Shown: positions 18,910 to 30,874, counted from the stretch's first letter. The stretch is DNA of 64,000 nucleotides from Mortierella alpina (GCA_029449245.1 JANATF010000001.1:1612001-1676000); one strand, 5' to 3'. Made by a program: numbers and translations. Notes: generated from the letters alone by a model not told the origin.

Positions 18910-21900
18910 TTATTCACTCGGGTGTGTCGATGTCTTCCCCCGGCGACAAAGCTGTAAGAAATATCGATTAAGGGACCCGGCAAGCGCAATCTCCGTTTTA
19001 ACTGCAAGCAATCCGGCTTGTTCTCGCAGTTCTAATGAAGATCCTTGTGCTTCCGATATGGCCTTCAATGCCGACTCGATAATGAGTCGGTTGAACGCGT
19101 AATGCTTGCGTACCACAGCACTTGCGTTCTTGCGCCACTTGTAGTACTTGTTCATCTGCCAGATGGAGGGTTCTCCATCAATTCCATGAAACCATTCTCG
19201 CCAAAGGGGTTCTATCATGCGCGGTCGCTTCTGCATGGTGTATGTGGAGGTGGTAGGCTTGTCCCTAGGCCATGCTAGCTGCTCTGCCAATGCCTCCAGG
19301 TCGTCCGTCGCTGGCAGAAGAATCGCTGGCATGCCTTCCCTTGAATGCTGCTGAGGTTCTGGTGATAACAGAGGCGAAGATGGAGGTGAGGAAGGTGGAG
19401 GTGAGGAAGGTGGAGGCGAGGAAGGTGGAGGGGAGGAAGGTGGAGGTGGAGGGGAGGAAGGTGGAGGTGGAGGGGAGGAAGATGGAGGGGAGGAAGATGG
19501 AGGGGAGGAAGATGGAGGGGAGGAAGATGGAGGGGAGAAAGGAAGTGGGGAGAAGCTTGACGGTGAAGCGGGCAAGGACGGAGAGAGTGATCGGCCCTCT
19601 AGTACTCCTTGAGGAAGCGACACCGGCTGCCGTTGATCTGAGGGTTGGGATTGCTCCTGCTGCTGTTGCGTGAGTGGCAGTGGTGCCGGTTGTTGTCCTG
19701 ATGGAGGTGCTGGTTCTGGAAGTGTCTCCTGCGTGGATGACAACAGTGCTGTTATTTTCGCCCCAGACACGACCGCGGCTGCATCGACCAATGCCTGACA
19801 GAGGGTTCTCTGAAGAGCATTCAAATTGCCAGTGATACTATTGTTTATCGCAATCAGGTCGTTCTGCATAGTAACCATATCGCTCCCCATACGGTCTACT
19901 TGCCGTCCTATTGACGCTGACCAAACTTCCCTGTCGCGTTCCATTGCAGTCATAGAGGGCAGCGTCCGAAGAAAGTCCACCATAGCTCCCATTTTCTCAG
20001 AAAGATCCTGTAGCCCATTATGAATGACAGGGGCGTTAGCAAGAAGACTATCCGTGATTGGAGACTGGGCGGTGGTCATTTTCTCGCGCATAGCAGCTCG
20101 GAACTGAGCGAATAAAGGTGACCTGAAGACGGGCTGGAGAAAAATCCGATGATGGCCGTATATGCATTGCAAATCGCTGTTGATTTCCATGAGTGCAGCA
20201 GCGTCCTGTAGGATGATCTTGCGAAGATGAGCGAGGAGGACAAAGAACCTGATTTTCTGTGCATCATGCTCTGGATACTTTGCTGCAAGTCTATGATCCA
20301 GTTCCCAATTGTTATATTCGTCCTTGTCCGTCATGATGTTTTCCATCCAGATGTTCCAATCCCTATCACGATATGCAGTGTCCACAATCGGGAAGATGAG
20401 CCTTTGAAGTTCGATTGGTGGAACGACTGTGTTCCTGGCAATCCAGAGTCGTTCTTGGTGATTTGCAAAGCCAGCCAACATGAGCGGGACTCGTTCCGGA
20501 ATTTCACTCAGGGAATGTGTTGCGACTCGCCGATGCAGCCAGTTCCCATGTTGTGCAATCTCGTCGATCGTTGCTCCCGCCGACTGTGCTTGCTGCGCTG
20601 CTGCTCGGCGTCCAGTTAGGATGACTTTGGTAGATAAAACGTTGGCAGCTTGCATCTCCGACTTTTGAGCAGAGTAGTGAGTGGAAGGAGACATCTGCTG
20701 GCGCGGGCTCTTTGCGAAAACAAGATAGTTGGTTGCCCAACTTGGCTCACTGAAATCGGGACATGTGCGTAGATCCTGAAATTGTAATAACCAAGTTAAT
20801 ATTCAAAAGCTGTTTGTTGCACAAATCCTTTTTCTGTAAAGCGGATTTCATATCATCATACCATGAAAAGCTCGAATAAATAAAATGCCAAAGAACCCAC
20901 TGGGCAGATCTCGACATCTTTGTTACGGACAACGACACCGTAGAGCAGTTTCCCATCTGCATTCATCTTGTCCTGCGGTATTGTTAGGACAATACCCGGG
21001 GTAAACTGGCCAGCGGCATCACTGAACTCGAACGCGTGGAAATGCAGATCCTGTAGTAAGGCCATTCGCATATTTTCCCCTCGACACATCATAAAGTGAG
21101 TCCATGATAAGTTTAAGCGGTCGCGTAGCCCATTCAGCTTCCTGCGATTCTTCTGATCAACCTGAAGATAGTTGCGCGTCCAGAATGACTTCATGATGCG
21201 TTTGAAACCTTGGGCATTGTCGCCCTCCGTGATCCTGGGTTCTCGCAACTTATCTGCCGCTGTAAGGCCACCTAGCAGCAGAGTGAAATTAGATTAGACG
21301 CTTGCGGCTATGTGACATTGCGTTATACATTATTTGTCGTCCTCTTTACCTATTCTCCGCTTATACGCTTCCAGGAATGGTCTGGCTATTTTGCGCGGGG
21401 ATATCTCGGCTCCTTGCCACACTCCGTTTGGCGCCAAAGTTGCTTGTTCAGTCCACAGATCAACCACAGCCTTGATGTAAAAGTCGATCGTCTCAGGCAT
21501 ATAGTAGTCCCCGAGTGCATCCACCCTAGGTTTCTTCCTGCGTAAAGGTTGGATATCTGGGTTCGCTGGATCTGGTTCTCCTAGCGACTCATTGAAGTAG
21601 CGAGCTGCTCGCGCATTTGTTACAGTGTCGTCCCTGTAGTGATGACGGGCGCACCATGCCTACACCACCGTAGAAGCAGAGTAAGAACGGACCGAACATA
21701 TTCAGCCATAACCTGAGAGATAAAACGGCCGAGCCGAGGTTCACCCTGTACCTTCCAATGATCCCGATATTTGTCATATGATTTGGGGGTGCTGCGGTGC
21801 AAGTTGGCATGGTCTATCGCCTGAGCAATGAAAACAGCATCCGCCTCCTCCCTGCTATTAATCCTAGCCCACTTTTGATCCGACCGAGGTACGACAGACG

Positions 21901-22354
21901 CAGCCGGCTGGCTACTGCTACCTTGATAGATAACGTCGCTTGCGGCTCTATTGCTGCTATCTACCTGCGACGGCAGTTGATCTGGTTGCTTCCGTTTTCT
22001 TTTACGTGCCGAGCATGTTGATCCTGGCGTCGGCTGTGAGGGCGGCTGATGCTCTGTTTGAAGTTGGTGCTGTGTTTGAAGCTGGGGATCGACATGGTGT
22101 TTTGCTTGTAATGCGCCTTCATGACCTCTAGATTCAAGGTGCTGGTGTGTCCATCCATCCTCGCTGAGGTGAAGCGCATCATCTCCGCCCGCCTCGTCCT
22201 CGTCGTCTTCCTCGTCTCTGTGCAAGCTGGCAGCGGTAATGCCTGCGTCGCGACCTTCAGCTGAGGGAGCATGGTGAGGAATGGCAGACCATGACCGGCT
22301 ACTTTCACCAGCCTTGTCCAAGAGATGCGATGTATGTGGGTAAGAGTACGACAT
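18910..22354 (-). CDS. Crypton-like tyrosine-recombinase protein with GCR1_C domain (Ndc10 family)
   Basis: Four exons on the minus strand: 22354..21752, 21659..21350, 21271..20862, 20775..18910. They give 1,062 residues with all phases consistent. The N-terminus is acidic and Gln-rich. Next comes a SAM-like DNA-binding part ('SYDKYRDHWKAWCARHHYRD', 'VTNARAARYFNESLG', 'YIKAVVDLWTEQ'), then a catalytic-like domain with 'HFMMCRGENMRMALLQDL', 'TGRRAAAQQAQSAGATIDEI' and 'HGNWLHRR'. A tract follows that matches the fungal 'mAGF...R..v.PP..L...iFP' segment. After a Pro/Ser low-complexity linker, the end has a GCR1_C DNA-binding domain ('LWREWFHGIDGEPSIWQMNK'). This is the layout of fungal Crypton YR/Ndc10-like proteins. 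The His of the HxxR motif and the nucleophilic Tyr before 'IPERVPLMLAGF' are not evident (Leu and Ser by my alignment), so it may be inactive or domesticated. No flanking target duplication was seen. Confidence 0.75.
19378..19550 (-). repeat. Pro/Ser coding microsatellite in the Crypton-like gene
   Basis: Purine-rich tandem units of 12-15 nt (GGAGGTGAGGAA-like on the plus strand) encode a PPSSS/PPPPPSS linker between the recombinase and GCR1_C domains. Length variation between strains is expected. Confidence 0.85.
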
Positions 22355-24770
22355 ACGAGCGCCGTGGGTGTGAGCTTTACAAAGAGCCGTCGTTTGCCTT
22401 CGATCTTTTAGGCTGTGGGCAGTATGAGATGTGTGATTGAAGGATGGGGGAATGTCTACAGACTATGAGGACGTGGAAAGTGTTGCATTCAGGAACTCAG
22501 GAACAGCACTTCGGAACAGCGTAGTTTCGATGCCTGAAAATTGCGAAATTCACTCACCCCTGCTTGCAGAAGGTGGACAATTGCCCCAGTTCACTCAAGC
22601 ATATTTATCTCTAGATCAAACAACTACCCCGCGTTGTACGGACGCGTCGCGTCACGTAACGCCTTGTGGTTGTTGCAACATACTCGTGCAAAGATTTGCA
22701 AGAATCATATCAAAGTGTCGCTGGCAGCCAGGGCTTTGGGTTGCTAAAGTTGGGAGAGCAACCGGCGGCCTGCGAAGGATGAAGGACTGTAAAAACGAAC
22801 GACGCTAGATATCAATGCCAGAGACGAGGCCGCCATTTGATTATAAAGGGCTTACGGCTCTATCAATGATACGGGAGGACGCGATCGTCTGGCGCGCTGA
22901 ATGACGAATGTGTTGACCGCAAGGAAGAGCTGATTGAAAAAAAGTTTGTCCTTGTTGTGTCAGACACTTGCGTCCCCGTGGTCCTCCACCAAAACTGTGG
23001 TGGCGGCAAGGTTCGCTCACCAGATTGACTAAAACTCATATGGGATATACTACGGTCGCCAAGTAACGTTTTTTTTATCGATCGCCAAGTAACGTATTTT
23101 TTAATCGGTCGCCAGATAGATTTTTCGTTGCTTTTATCTCTGTTCTACATTCCTCCACTGACTTTGAGCTTCTTCCTCGGCTGGCTGGATGGCTTCTCGA
23201 CTTCCTTCCTAATCTTCTTTTTTTTTTTTTTTTTTTTTGCAGGACCGCTTGGCCTGCCCGCGTTTGAATCAACAAGATGTTTTATTGTGCGTAAAAGTGC
23301 TCGAGATTACTTCATTGACAGCAAGTCATTTTTTATCGTTGTTTTACACGCACTGGCCGCTGCTTGCGTGTCGTTCTCTGAATGGATCATTCCTTCGGCT
23401 CGGTCCATACTATCGTAGGAGTCGCGTCTTTGGTCTTGCATTTGTCTTGCCTTTCACAACTTCATCAATGGACCGTATCAGATCAGAGAACTCCGCGGTG
23501 GAATTCATCATGAACTCGGCGGATAACTTCTTCGTCGTTGCGTTCGTGCAAAACCATTCGGGGGTGGTCTTCGTTTGTACGGGGTCGACGGTAAAGGACG
23601 TCCTGTTCAACTGTGTATTTCATGGCTCGTCGGCCGCTCTTTCCTTGCGCAACACTTGGGCGTTTACATCCTGGGATTTTCTTGTGCCATAGCTACCGTT
23701 TCCTGAACCGTAGGATTTTCCTGGACGTGTTCCTTGAACCAACGCTTGCGGATGTGGTATTTGCATGTTTCCTCGCCTTTGATCGAGCAGAATAAAAGTG
23801 TTTGCACACCAATCCTGAATTCTGCAGCAGGTGGCAAGTACAAAAATACGAATGGTCTGCAAGAACCAGCGCATATTGTGGTGGACTGTGAAACCTCGTT
23901 GAATGAAAGGCGCGTGTACACCTTGTTATATGGTGCTGTCGGGTGCTCTATTGCCGCACCCTGTACGTTTCGCGACTGAGATTGGCTGATAAGACTATCT
24001 CCTTGACCAAATGATGTGTCTTCTCGACGCGCGCTGTATGGTTGTACTCCTGCCGTAAATTGCGTCCTGGCCCAAGGCTAAGCCCATGGGTACCGATTGA
24101 CAAGTAGCAGTTAAATTACCAAGATTGAACGAGGAATGAGAACGAGAAGGATCTTGTGCTTCAAATAGTTAGTGGCTTAACTAGCAGTACACGACCATGC
24201 TGCTTACTTGGAAACTGAAATCGTCGGTTCTCCTGTGCTACTGTAGCAATCAGTACCAACCACGGTTTTCTTGATACAAGTGTTACCCGGGCATACTCAG
24301 ATATTTAACAATTTATGATTCAGTGCTATGGAGGAGCAGTTGAATCGTGGTGCTATATAAGGAGCTAAACTATGGGCATATACCCAGATCATCGTGCCGT
24401 TTCAAGGAGGAGTGATTTGACTGTTACACTGCAATTATTCGCAACTGGAAAATAGTTTTTGATAAGGAATGGTCGCATTGGCATGGCGTGCAGCAGTGTT
24501 GTAGACAGTGTAACCTATGAAAGAGATATGGCTGTTCTGAGTCGCAAGTAGCACCAGATCTAGGGCTATCCAATACCGTTTTCAGTAGGGGCTCTGAAGT
24601 AAGTCCTCGAGCCAGAAGGAAGCCATTTCACCCTCGTCTCGCTGAGCTGTAATGTCACAATATCCAGTTATTCTGACATGAATTTGGCAAAAGGATTACA
24701 TGACATGCATGTTAGATTACATAGAACGACGATAAACTGACGTAAAACGATGGTGCTGTCAGCTCGACAT
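22355..24770. other. Gene-poor accessory stretch with possible minus-strand fragments
   Basis: No confident gene. Minus-strand pieces at 23921-23664 ('CSIKGEETCKYHIRKRWFKE', zinc-finger-like spacing) and 23610-23410 ('PEWFCTNATTKKLSAEFMMN') have protein-like composition and could be exons or remnants of one gene. I recognise neither. A 'TCGCCAAGTAACG' unit occurs twice near 23056 and 23083. A run of about 20 T's lies near 23218-23238. An orphan TATATAAG lies near 24353. Confidence 0.25.
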
Positions 24771-24775
24771 CCAAC

Positions 24776-25767
24776 AACGAGTCTGAACTCAGAATGGGAA
24801 CAACATATATACACACGGGTGTGTATCTATATATACACGGGGGCGTGTTTATATGTTCATGTCGGGTGTATGCAACACTGAAAACCTGGATGCACAGGGA
24901 TGTGTATGGCTGAATACACTGGGGTGGGTATGGAAGCGTGTCCTGAGAAAACCCCTTTAGATACACACCCGTACTCCTACCTCTACCCTTTTTTCGCCCA
25001 AAGCATGCCTCCATGTATTGATAATGGCTATGCCGGCTATCCTTGTGAACAAGAGCCCGAACGACTCTCACATAGGTTTAGAATGGCAAGAGTATTATTG
25101 TAGAGAGCAATAACTCCATGAGTGAGATTGATTTTCCTTTCTCCATGACATCCTGCGCTTGAAATTGATGTGGAGCGCCAATCAACCAGCCATTGAAGTG
25201 CTGTATACATCCATTGATCCACAACAGACCAGCCTGAAAGCGAAAAGGTGACCAAAAGCAAGGTTGATTGATATTCTTGCTGGTATCTACGAGCTCCCGT
25301 GTCATGCCAATCATACCGTCACTCTTCGCGTAGGACTGTGGGGATACGCGCGCGCGTGAGAAGGAGGAAAAGACACAAGTGACGCAGAGCATTAGGAGCA
25401 ATTACCGTGAATCTATGATTTATGAAAACCGTGGCCGTGACAGAGGAGACAGTGGAGAGCTATGGTAATATAAGATGAAGCCATTGCCTAGGGATCCAAA
25501 CCCATATAACGCGCTGCTTAGGCATTCATACCACCCTCGAGTCGCACTTCATCACCATTTTCATGAAAAACAAAGTAGGGGAGGTGTGTATCTGAAATGG
25601 GTTTCACAGGACACGCTTCCATACACACCCCAGTGTATTCAGCCATGCACACCCCCGTGTATGTATCTTTTCACCTAAGAAAAAATTATATACACTTAGG
25701 GGCGTGTATACACAGATACACACCCGAGTGCATGTATGTTCTTCCCTCAGAAAATGATACTCTGAGA
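24776..25767. mobile_element. Approximately 1 kb inverted-repeat (fold-back) structure
   Basis: The arm at about 24776-24987 is the imperfect reverse complement of the arm at about 25575-25767. Shared pieces in order are 'GGTGTGTATCT', 'AGGACACGCTTCCATAC', 'ACCCCAGTGTATTCAGCCAT', 'GCGTGTATA/CGCCCCCGTGTATA' and 'AGATACACACCCG'. The 590-bp spacer has no convincing ORF. Long terminal inverted repeats without coding capacity fit a non-autonomous DNA transposon or fold-back element. I could not identify a target-site duplication or a superfamily. Confidence 0.6.
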
Positions 25768-25815
25768 GTTCGATCGGCAGCAAAGACAAAAAATACAGCC
25801 TGAAAGCAAAAGATG

Positions 25816-25888
25816 TTCCCAGTCCGGGGATCGAACCCGGGCCTTGTCGGTGAGAGCGACAAATCCTGACCACTGGACCAACTAGGAA
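25816..25888 (-). tRNA. tRNA-Glu (anticodon CTC)
   Basis: 73 nt on the minus strand. The acceptor stem TTCCTAG pairs with CTGGGAA (one T-G wobble). The anticodon stem TGTCG/CGACA encloses the loop CTCTCAC, giving anticodon CTC. The T arm carries the B-box 'GGTTCGATCC' and the D arm 'GGTCCAGTGGT'. I see no intron. It lies about 50 bp beyond the right arm of the inverted-repeat structure. Confidence 0.92.
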
Positions 25889-26055
25889 TCGAAAAGCTTT
25901 GATTGGCTGCTGTTCGAGATGAAAGTTGATCGCAGGAGTAGTATATGAACCATTGAACATTTCGTGCAATTAGAGAGCATTTTCATGCATATATAGAAAT
26001 TTTTCATGCAATTATGGAATGTCAGAGGTTTGCCTCGCAAAAAAAAAAGCGTCAA

Positions 26056-28152
26056 GGTTTCTCTTCGCACTCGCCGGTCGCGGCTGGACTACGAGCGAGG
26101 GAGGCTGACAGACTGTATGCGCTCCAAGTAGAGGAGCAACAACTACAAGCACGATTACAGAGACTCCGGATTGCAGAGGATCGGATGCGGGCGCGACAGC
26201 TGGTATTGGAGGAGCGACGACGAGCGCGAGAGGTACGCAGACGTCCACCACCCGAACACTTGCAACAACACTCGTTGCGGGCAGAGTACTGCACAGCAGC
26301 TGCAGCCGCGGAGATGCCGGGTCTCGCCGTGGCTACGGTTGGTCCTGTGTGCATGTCTCTCTCGGACGCGCGCGCTGTGGAAAGGCTGCGGGGCACATGG
26401 GTTGACAACAACAAGCCCAGGACACTTTCGTCGGACGGATCATTGATCAAGAGCGGCACGGCCAACATTGCCATGGCGTTCGGTGTCGCGGATCTCACAC
26501 AACCCGAATTACTCACAGTGCAGGGGAGAACGGACGGTTACGCCTCCTCTGCGAAACCCGAACTCATGGGTTTACTTGCGGCCATTCTCTCGGCACCTCC
26601 AGACCAGGACATTCTGGTAGAGTTGGACAATGAGTCCGTGGTTGTGCAGTATCAGCAGTTGGTCAAGGACAGGCGGGACGCACTGCCTCGTAAACGACAA
26701 CGCAGCAACTACGCAGGTCTATGGGCGGTCCTTCACCAAGTAGTTCTGGACAGAGCAGGATCAACAGAGGTGCAGTGGGTTCGCGGCCATAGCGACAATG
26801 CAGGCAACATAGTGGCAGACCGAGTGGCGACCCAGGCTGTAAGACAGAACACAGCACCGTGGACGGTGGACCTTGGCACACAACATGATATACAGCATTT
26901 TGCGCGTTTCCAGAGCGTCCTGGTTGAGACAGATCTACGCCAGATCCTCAAGCAACAATCCGTCATACGCCACCATCAGTCATGGACGACACAACGACGA
27001 GTCAAGAGTGGCGTCAAGGACATCCATGACATCGAGTGGCGGTCTACACTGGCTCACATCCACAATCGCTGCTCCGTCCACTCGTTTTACAGCAGCGCCA
27101 AGGAGACCCATCAGCGCACACCGTATCAAAACTCTGCATGGCATGCTACCCACGCTCAACAGCATGCAAGCGCGTCATCCCCACCTCTATCCACACTGCA
27201 TCTGTCGCGGCTGTGAGCTAGAGGAAGAAGATAATCACCACCTCTGGAGCTGCGGCGCGCTGGATGACGTTAACACGGTCATTTGGGAGGCTGCACTGGC
27301 ACGCATTGATGGCTGGGGTCAGACTGCAACGGTCAAATACAACAAAGCGCACGAGGAGACGCAGGTCGAGTGGGCCTGTCCATCTTCTAGCAACAATATC
27401 CAAGGGCTGTCGAGCATTATCGGCGCTCGCGAGGTGCTTTTGGGCGAAGGTGTACCAGACTGCCATCCGGATCCCAAATGGACGGTCGCGGACCTCTACC
27501 GAGGGATTACCCCTATTAGCCTCATTCAGGAGTGGGGCAACCTCTTTGCCACCCCAAAATCAATCGCGCAATCCGTCATCCACAAGTTCGTTGGGTACCT
27601 GGCCGAGCAGGCCACCGAGCTGATATGGAAGCCCCGATGTAAAGCCACCATTGCATGGGAACGAGAGCAAGGCATCACACCAGCCCAGAAGAGAGCCGTC
27701 TATCACGGACCCAGAGGCGACTGGAGCGCAGGGTACGGGTTCAAGTTCAGTATGGATCACTGCCCGTGCAGCCATTTGCTCGTCGACCACCATAACGGCC
27801 AATGCCCAAGCCCAGTCCGTGACCCACTCGCAGCGGACCACACACTTCTGGAATGCTGGCTGGGAAAGCAGCACAGGACCACCATGGAGGGAGTAGGGAA
27901 GATACCCTTTTTATAACAGCAACCTTCGTCCGTTAGACACGCTGATGAGGCGTGGCAATAGTCGCGCGGGCCTGAGGGGTTGGAACCCAGGGAACGTGAC
28001 TTGTCTTATGATGACTAGGACTCGATCCAAGGAGGATGGAATGGATGGTAGATCTTTGCCAGGTAGTTCTTAAGATTCGTAGCGTCATTCGACTTGAGAG
28101 GCATATTGTTATAAAAAAAAAAAAAAAAAAGGTTTCTCTTCGCACTCGCCGG
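26056..28152 (+). mobile_element. 5'-truncated LINE retrotransposon with target-site duplication and poly(A)
   Basis: A 22-bp sequence starting GGTTTCTCTTCGCAC is present at 26056..26077 and again at 28131..28152. The second copy directly follows a run of 18 A's (28113-28130). Between the copies lies a LINE 3' portion encoding RNase H but no reverse transcriptase. Matching long duplications, a 3' poly(A) and 5' truncation are the hallmarks of target-primed reverse transcription. The insertion proper is about 26078-28130. The two 22-mers are identical, so the event looks fairly recent. Confidence 0.9.
26078..27916 (+). pseudogene. LINE ORF2 C-terminal fragment: RNase H plus cysteine-histidine motif, frameshifted
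   Basis: The first frame has a Gln/Arg coiled segment, then an RNase H domain with its acidic set: 'SDGSLIKSG' (D), 'SSAKPELMGLLAAI' (E), 'VELDNESVV' (D) and 'WVRGHSDNAGNIVADRVATQ' (H and D). Near 27100-27112 the reading shifts by one base. The protein continues as 'SAHRIKTLHGMLPTLN' and a CCHC-like motif 'CRGCELEEEDNHHLWSC', ending with 'GKIPFL' and a stop at 27916. In fungal Tad-like LINEs this region follows the reverse transcriptase, which is absent here. The frameshift and truncation make it non-autonomous, although the RNase H part itself looks intact. Confidence 0.85.
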
Positions 28153-30209
28153 CCGCTATTGCCTACAACACTTCGCATGGTGAATGGGAGACATACGGCT
28201 GGTGACTTCGATGTGAAGTCAGAGCAACTTCTCACAGAAACCTGGCATGCTTTGCGTTTATCTTTTCGTGAACTTATCAAAACGCGGTGTTGATCTGTAT
28301 GGGCCACCTGCTCTCTCTCTCTCATATTCCTTAGGGCAGGGCCATGTGTTCAACCGCTACTGTGATCTATTAGTGATGAATCATTGAAGCTTACTCGCCC
28401 GCGACGTGATAATAAAAAAAGAATGCCCACTTCACCAGACTTCAGTCTTCCAGCTGCACGCAGCAGAGGGGAAAAGAGGACACAAGAGAGCACGGCACAG
28501 TTAACCAGGAAGACAGCAGCGATTGATCTGCGCATCCTAGAGAGGCTAGTTATATTGTAAGGGCGGTAGCCAAACTGTTTAAATAGGTGTAGTCCGTATA
28601 CCTCAAAAGCGAAGGCAGAGAACAACAAGGTCAGCTATCGACTGTGAGTGACGATGAAGCGCTGTCCTTCTGATCCGCACCCGATTATCACAGAAAACTG
28701 AAGTTTAGCTATCGACTTCCATTCGCTCCGAAGGTACAACCATAGCCTTGGGGACGGGTCGCGTCGCTGAGGAGAGAGCCTGGCAGCCGTGTGGCCCATC
28801 AGAGGTACGAGCGTTTTCGCCCACCCGAAAAGTCGTGCAATACTCACATTGTGATTTCTTCTTGGTTACATGATAAAAAAGCGCATACTAGAGGGCGGCT
28901 GCGGGTGGTGTACCTCCTACAACAAGAACCCTCAAATCGACCCTTCAACTGCTGATACAGTTACATCTTCTCATCGTAAACTGCTTTCTCAAGCTACACC
29001 CTACCACCACCACATCCAATGCTCAATACAGTGCTGAATTATACGATATCGGCGCCGGTGCCTTTCAGTGGACGCTGCAACTTGCCGCAAAACAAGAGCG
29101 TGGTAATCCCCGCTCGCAGCTAGTATATCCTATTCTCCGTGTCACAACAGAACGACTGCATATCGCCATCGTCCTTTTCTCGACCAAAGTCAAGTCTCGC
29201 TTTTACGTAGCAAAATGACGCTCGAACGACGATCGGTTATCGGCAACACATCGATTCATATCATGGAGCCAGATCCTCCCCACAGGACACCACGGCAACG
29301 GTGCCAGTGGCACCATACTGGTCTCTACAAAAGTTGGAATAGGGCATGGTCCTGTAAAGGGTAGTCACTCGGCAATCGAGTATTGCAAAAACGAGATGAA
29401 GACCGGTGGAGAAGTCAGGTTACGATCATGCGACAGTCGTGTTACTGGCTATTATGCAGCGGCGGCAATACCAGGATACTGTTGATAAACATCGAATGCA
29501 TGGAGAGTATCCCCGGCTTCTAGACGGCGCCGCAGCTTATTCAAGTACTCTAGCGCTCAATTCACAACGTGTGGATGCGACATATCAGTCGTATATGTCC
29601 ACTGCAGATCTCTTTAGACAGAAGTTAACAGCAGTAGCCATTACTTTTAAGGAGGGGTTGTCCGGGCAGTCAGAAGGGTGTCGTTTCATTACCGCTAGAG
29701 GAGCAGAGTAACAGGGAGCCAAGAGTCCAAGCGAGGATAAAGGCAAGGCGTCTCTCGTGCGGATAAACACCAAACGTCCGGTAGTATTCAATTCTGGTCT
29801 GTCGATAAACTGATGCCGTAGAAGAATGTAGCTGATGCCGTAGAAGAGTGTAGCTGATGCCGTAGAAGAGTGTAGCTGATGAAGCAGCATTTTACTTGCC
29901 ACCCAGAGCAGTACGGTTTCCTTTACCTTTCTTTAACTTTACTTTTCTAGACGAGTGCAAGGGGTGTACGTTGGACGCCGCTTGAAATGTAGTAAGATCA
30001 AGCGCCATCTTGAAAAAGTGTACGTTCTTGTGGATGTAGAAGGATTAAACTCCACCATGGAAATAGAAGCCTCAAGGTCGTTAAAAAGGATGCAAAACGC
30101 ATCTTTTTTTTTTTTTTTTTTTTTTGTTTTTTTTGGATATGCCCCACATTGAACTCCAAGAACTCTCCCAGTAACATTCTCAACTCTTAAACACCCCAAT
30201 CCTCAAACA
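28153..30209. other. Intergenic, short tandem repeat near its right end
   Basis: No convincing gene. A plus-strand frame of 101 codons at 29406-29711 has no recognised content. At 29811-29876 there are three tandem copies of a 22-bp unit (TGATGCCGTAGAAGAGTGTA...). A run of about 20 T's followed by GTTTTTTTT lies at about 30104-30134, close upstream of the next gene. Confidence 0.35.
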
Positions 30210-30494
30210 ATGAAGATCGTTCAAGTGATCGCCGTGCTTGCCCTCGCTGCTAGTCTGTGTTCGGCGCGTATCTGTCAAGATGGAAATATGCCCGGAATAG
30301 CATGCCAGTGGGACTCGGTCTTTTGTATCTGTGGCACGTATTGCACCGAGAACAACCCAGATTCGTGTGATGACAAGAACACGGCATGTCCTATAAAGTC
30401 CACATGCGAAAGGACCCACGAAGACAAGCCGTTCCGTGCCTGCTGCGAGTGCGGATGTCTTCAACACGATGGCTGGTGCAAGCACAAGGACTAG
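30210..30494 (+). CDS. Small cysteine-rich secreted protein
   Basis: 94 residues, single exon. A clear signal peptide ('MKIVQVIAVLALAASLCSA') precedes a mature part of about 75 residues with 13 cysteines, including a 'CCECGC' cluster and 'WCKHKD' at the C-terminus. The size, secretion signal and likely disulfide density fit a fungal secreted effector-like or antimicrobial-type protein, but I recognise no family and infer no activity. Confidence 0.7.
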   Translation: MKIVQVIAVLALAASLCSARICQDGNMPGIACQWDSVFCICGTYCTENNPDSCDDKNTACPIKSTCERTHEDKPFRACCECGCLQHDGWCKHKD

Positions 30495-30726
30495 CTGCTG
30501 TTTCTTCCTGTCGACGCGCCTCCCATCCATCAAAGGCACGCAATAAAAAACAAAGGAGTATATATTCCCTGCATCCTTCGAGGATGGGTTATATAAGACC
30601 CGTCCGCTCAAAAACAGCAGCGTGTTGCCATGATGCTGGGTGAGTGATGGGGTAAGGGATAGCTGGCAGCCAAGCGTTGATAGCGACGCTGCAGCCTCGC
30701 GCAGTGACCCAACTACGCAAATTGCA

Positions 30727-30734
30727 TATATAAG
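30727..30734 (+). promoter_or_regulatory. TATA box (TATATAAG) of VPS29
   Basis: TATATAAG about 140 nt upstream of the VPS29 start codon at 30875. A second TATATAAG lies at about 30588, so an alternative upstream promoter is possible. Confidence 0.45.
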
Positions 30735-30874
30735 GGAAAACGCGAAGTGGTGTGTGTAGTGCATGATGTCGAATCGACTCTCAGCTGGCACACGTCACAA
30801 AAAGAGCCGACTCTCTTGCTTGGCATATTTCCTGACTCTCACATCTCTTCACTCATTCACATCACTCTGCCACG

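Noticed and set aside
21628-21659. A 32-nt intron in the Crypton-like gene
   Set aside because: A 92-nt intron (GTACAG donor at 21751, TGTAG acceptor at 21660) joins conserved segments 'DHWK' and 'AWCARHHYRD' in frame.
22355-22810. Plus-strand frames just upstream of the Crypton-like gene start
   Set aside because: Short, no motif, and in the probable promoter region of the minus-strand gene.
24776-25767. GT/CA-rich arms as interstitial telomere repeats
   Set aside because: No regular TTAGGG-type unit; the signal is an inverted pair of unique arms.
29811-29876. Three 22-bp direct repeats as a CRISPR or regulatory array
   Set aside because: Only three copies, directly abutting without spacers; a plain minisatellite.
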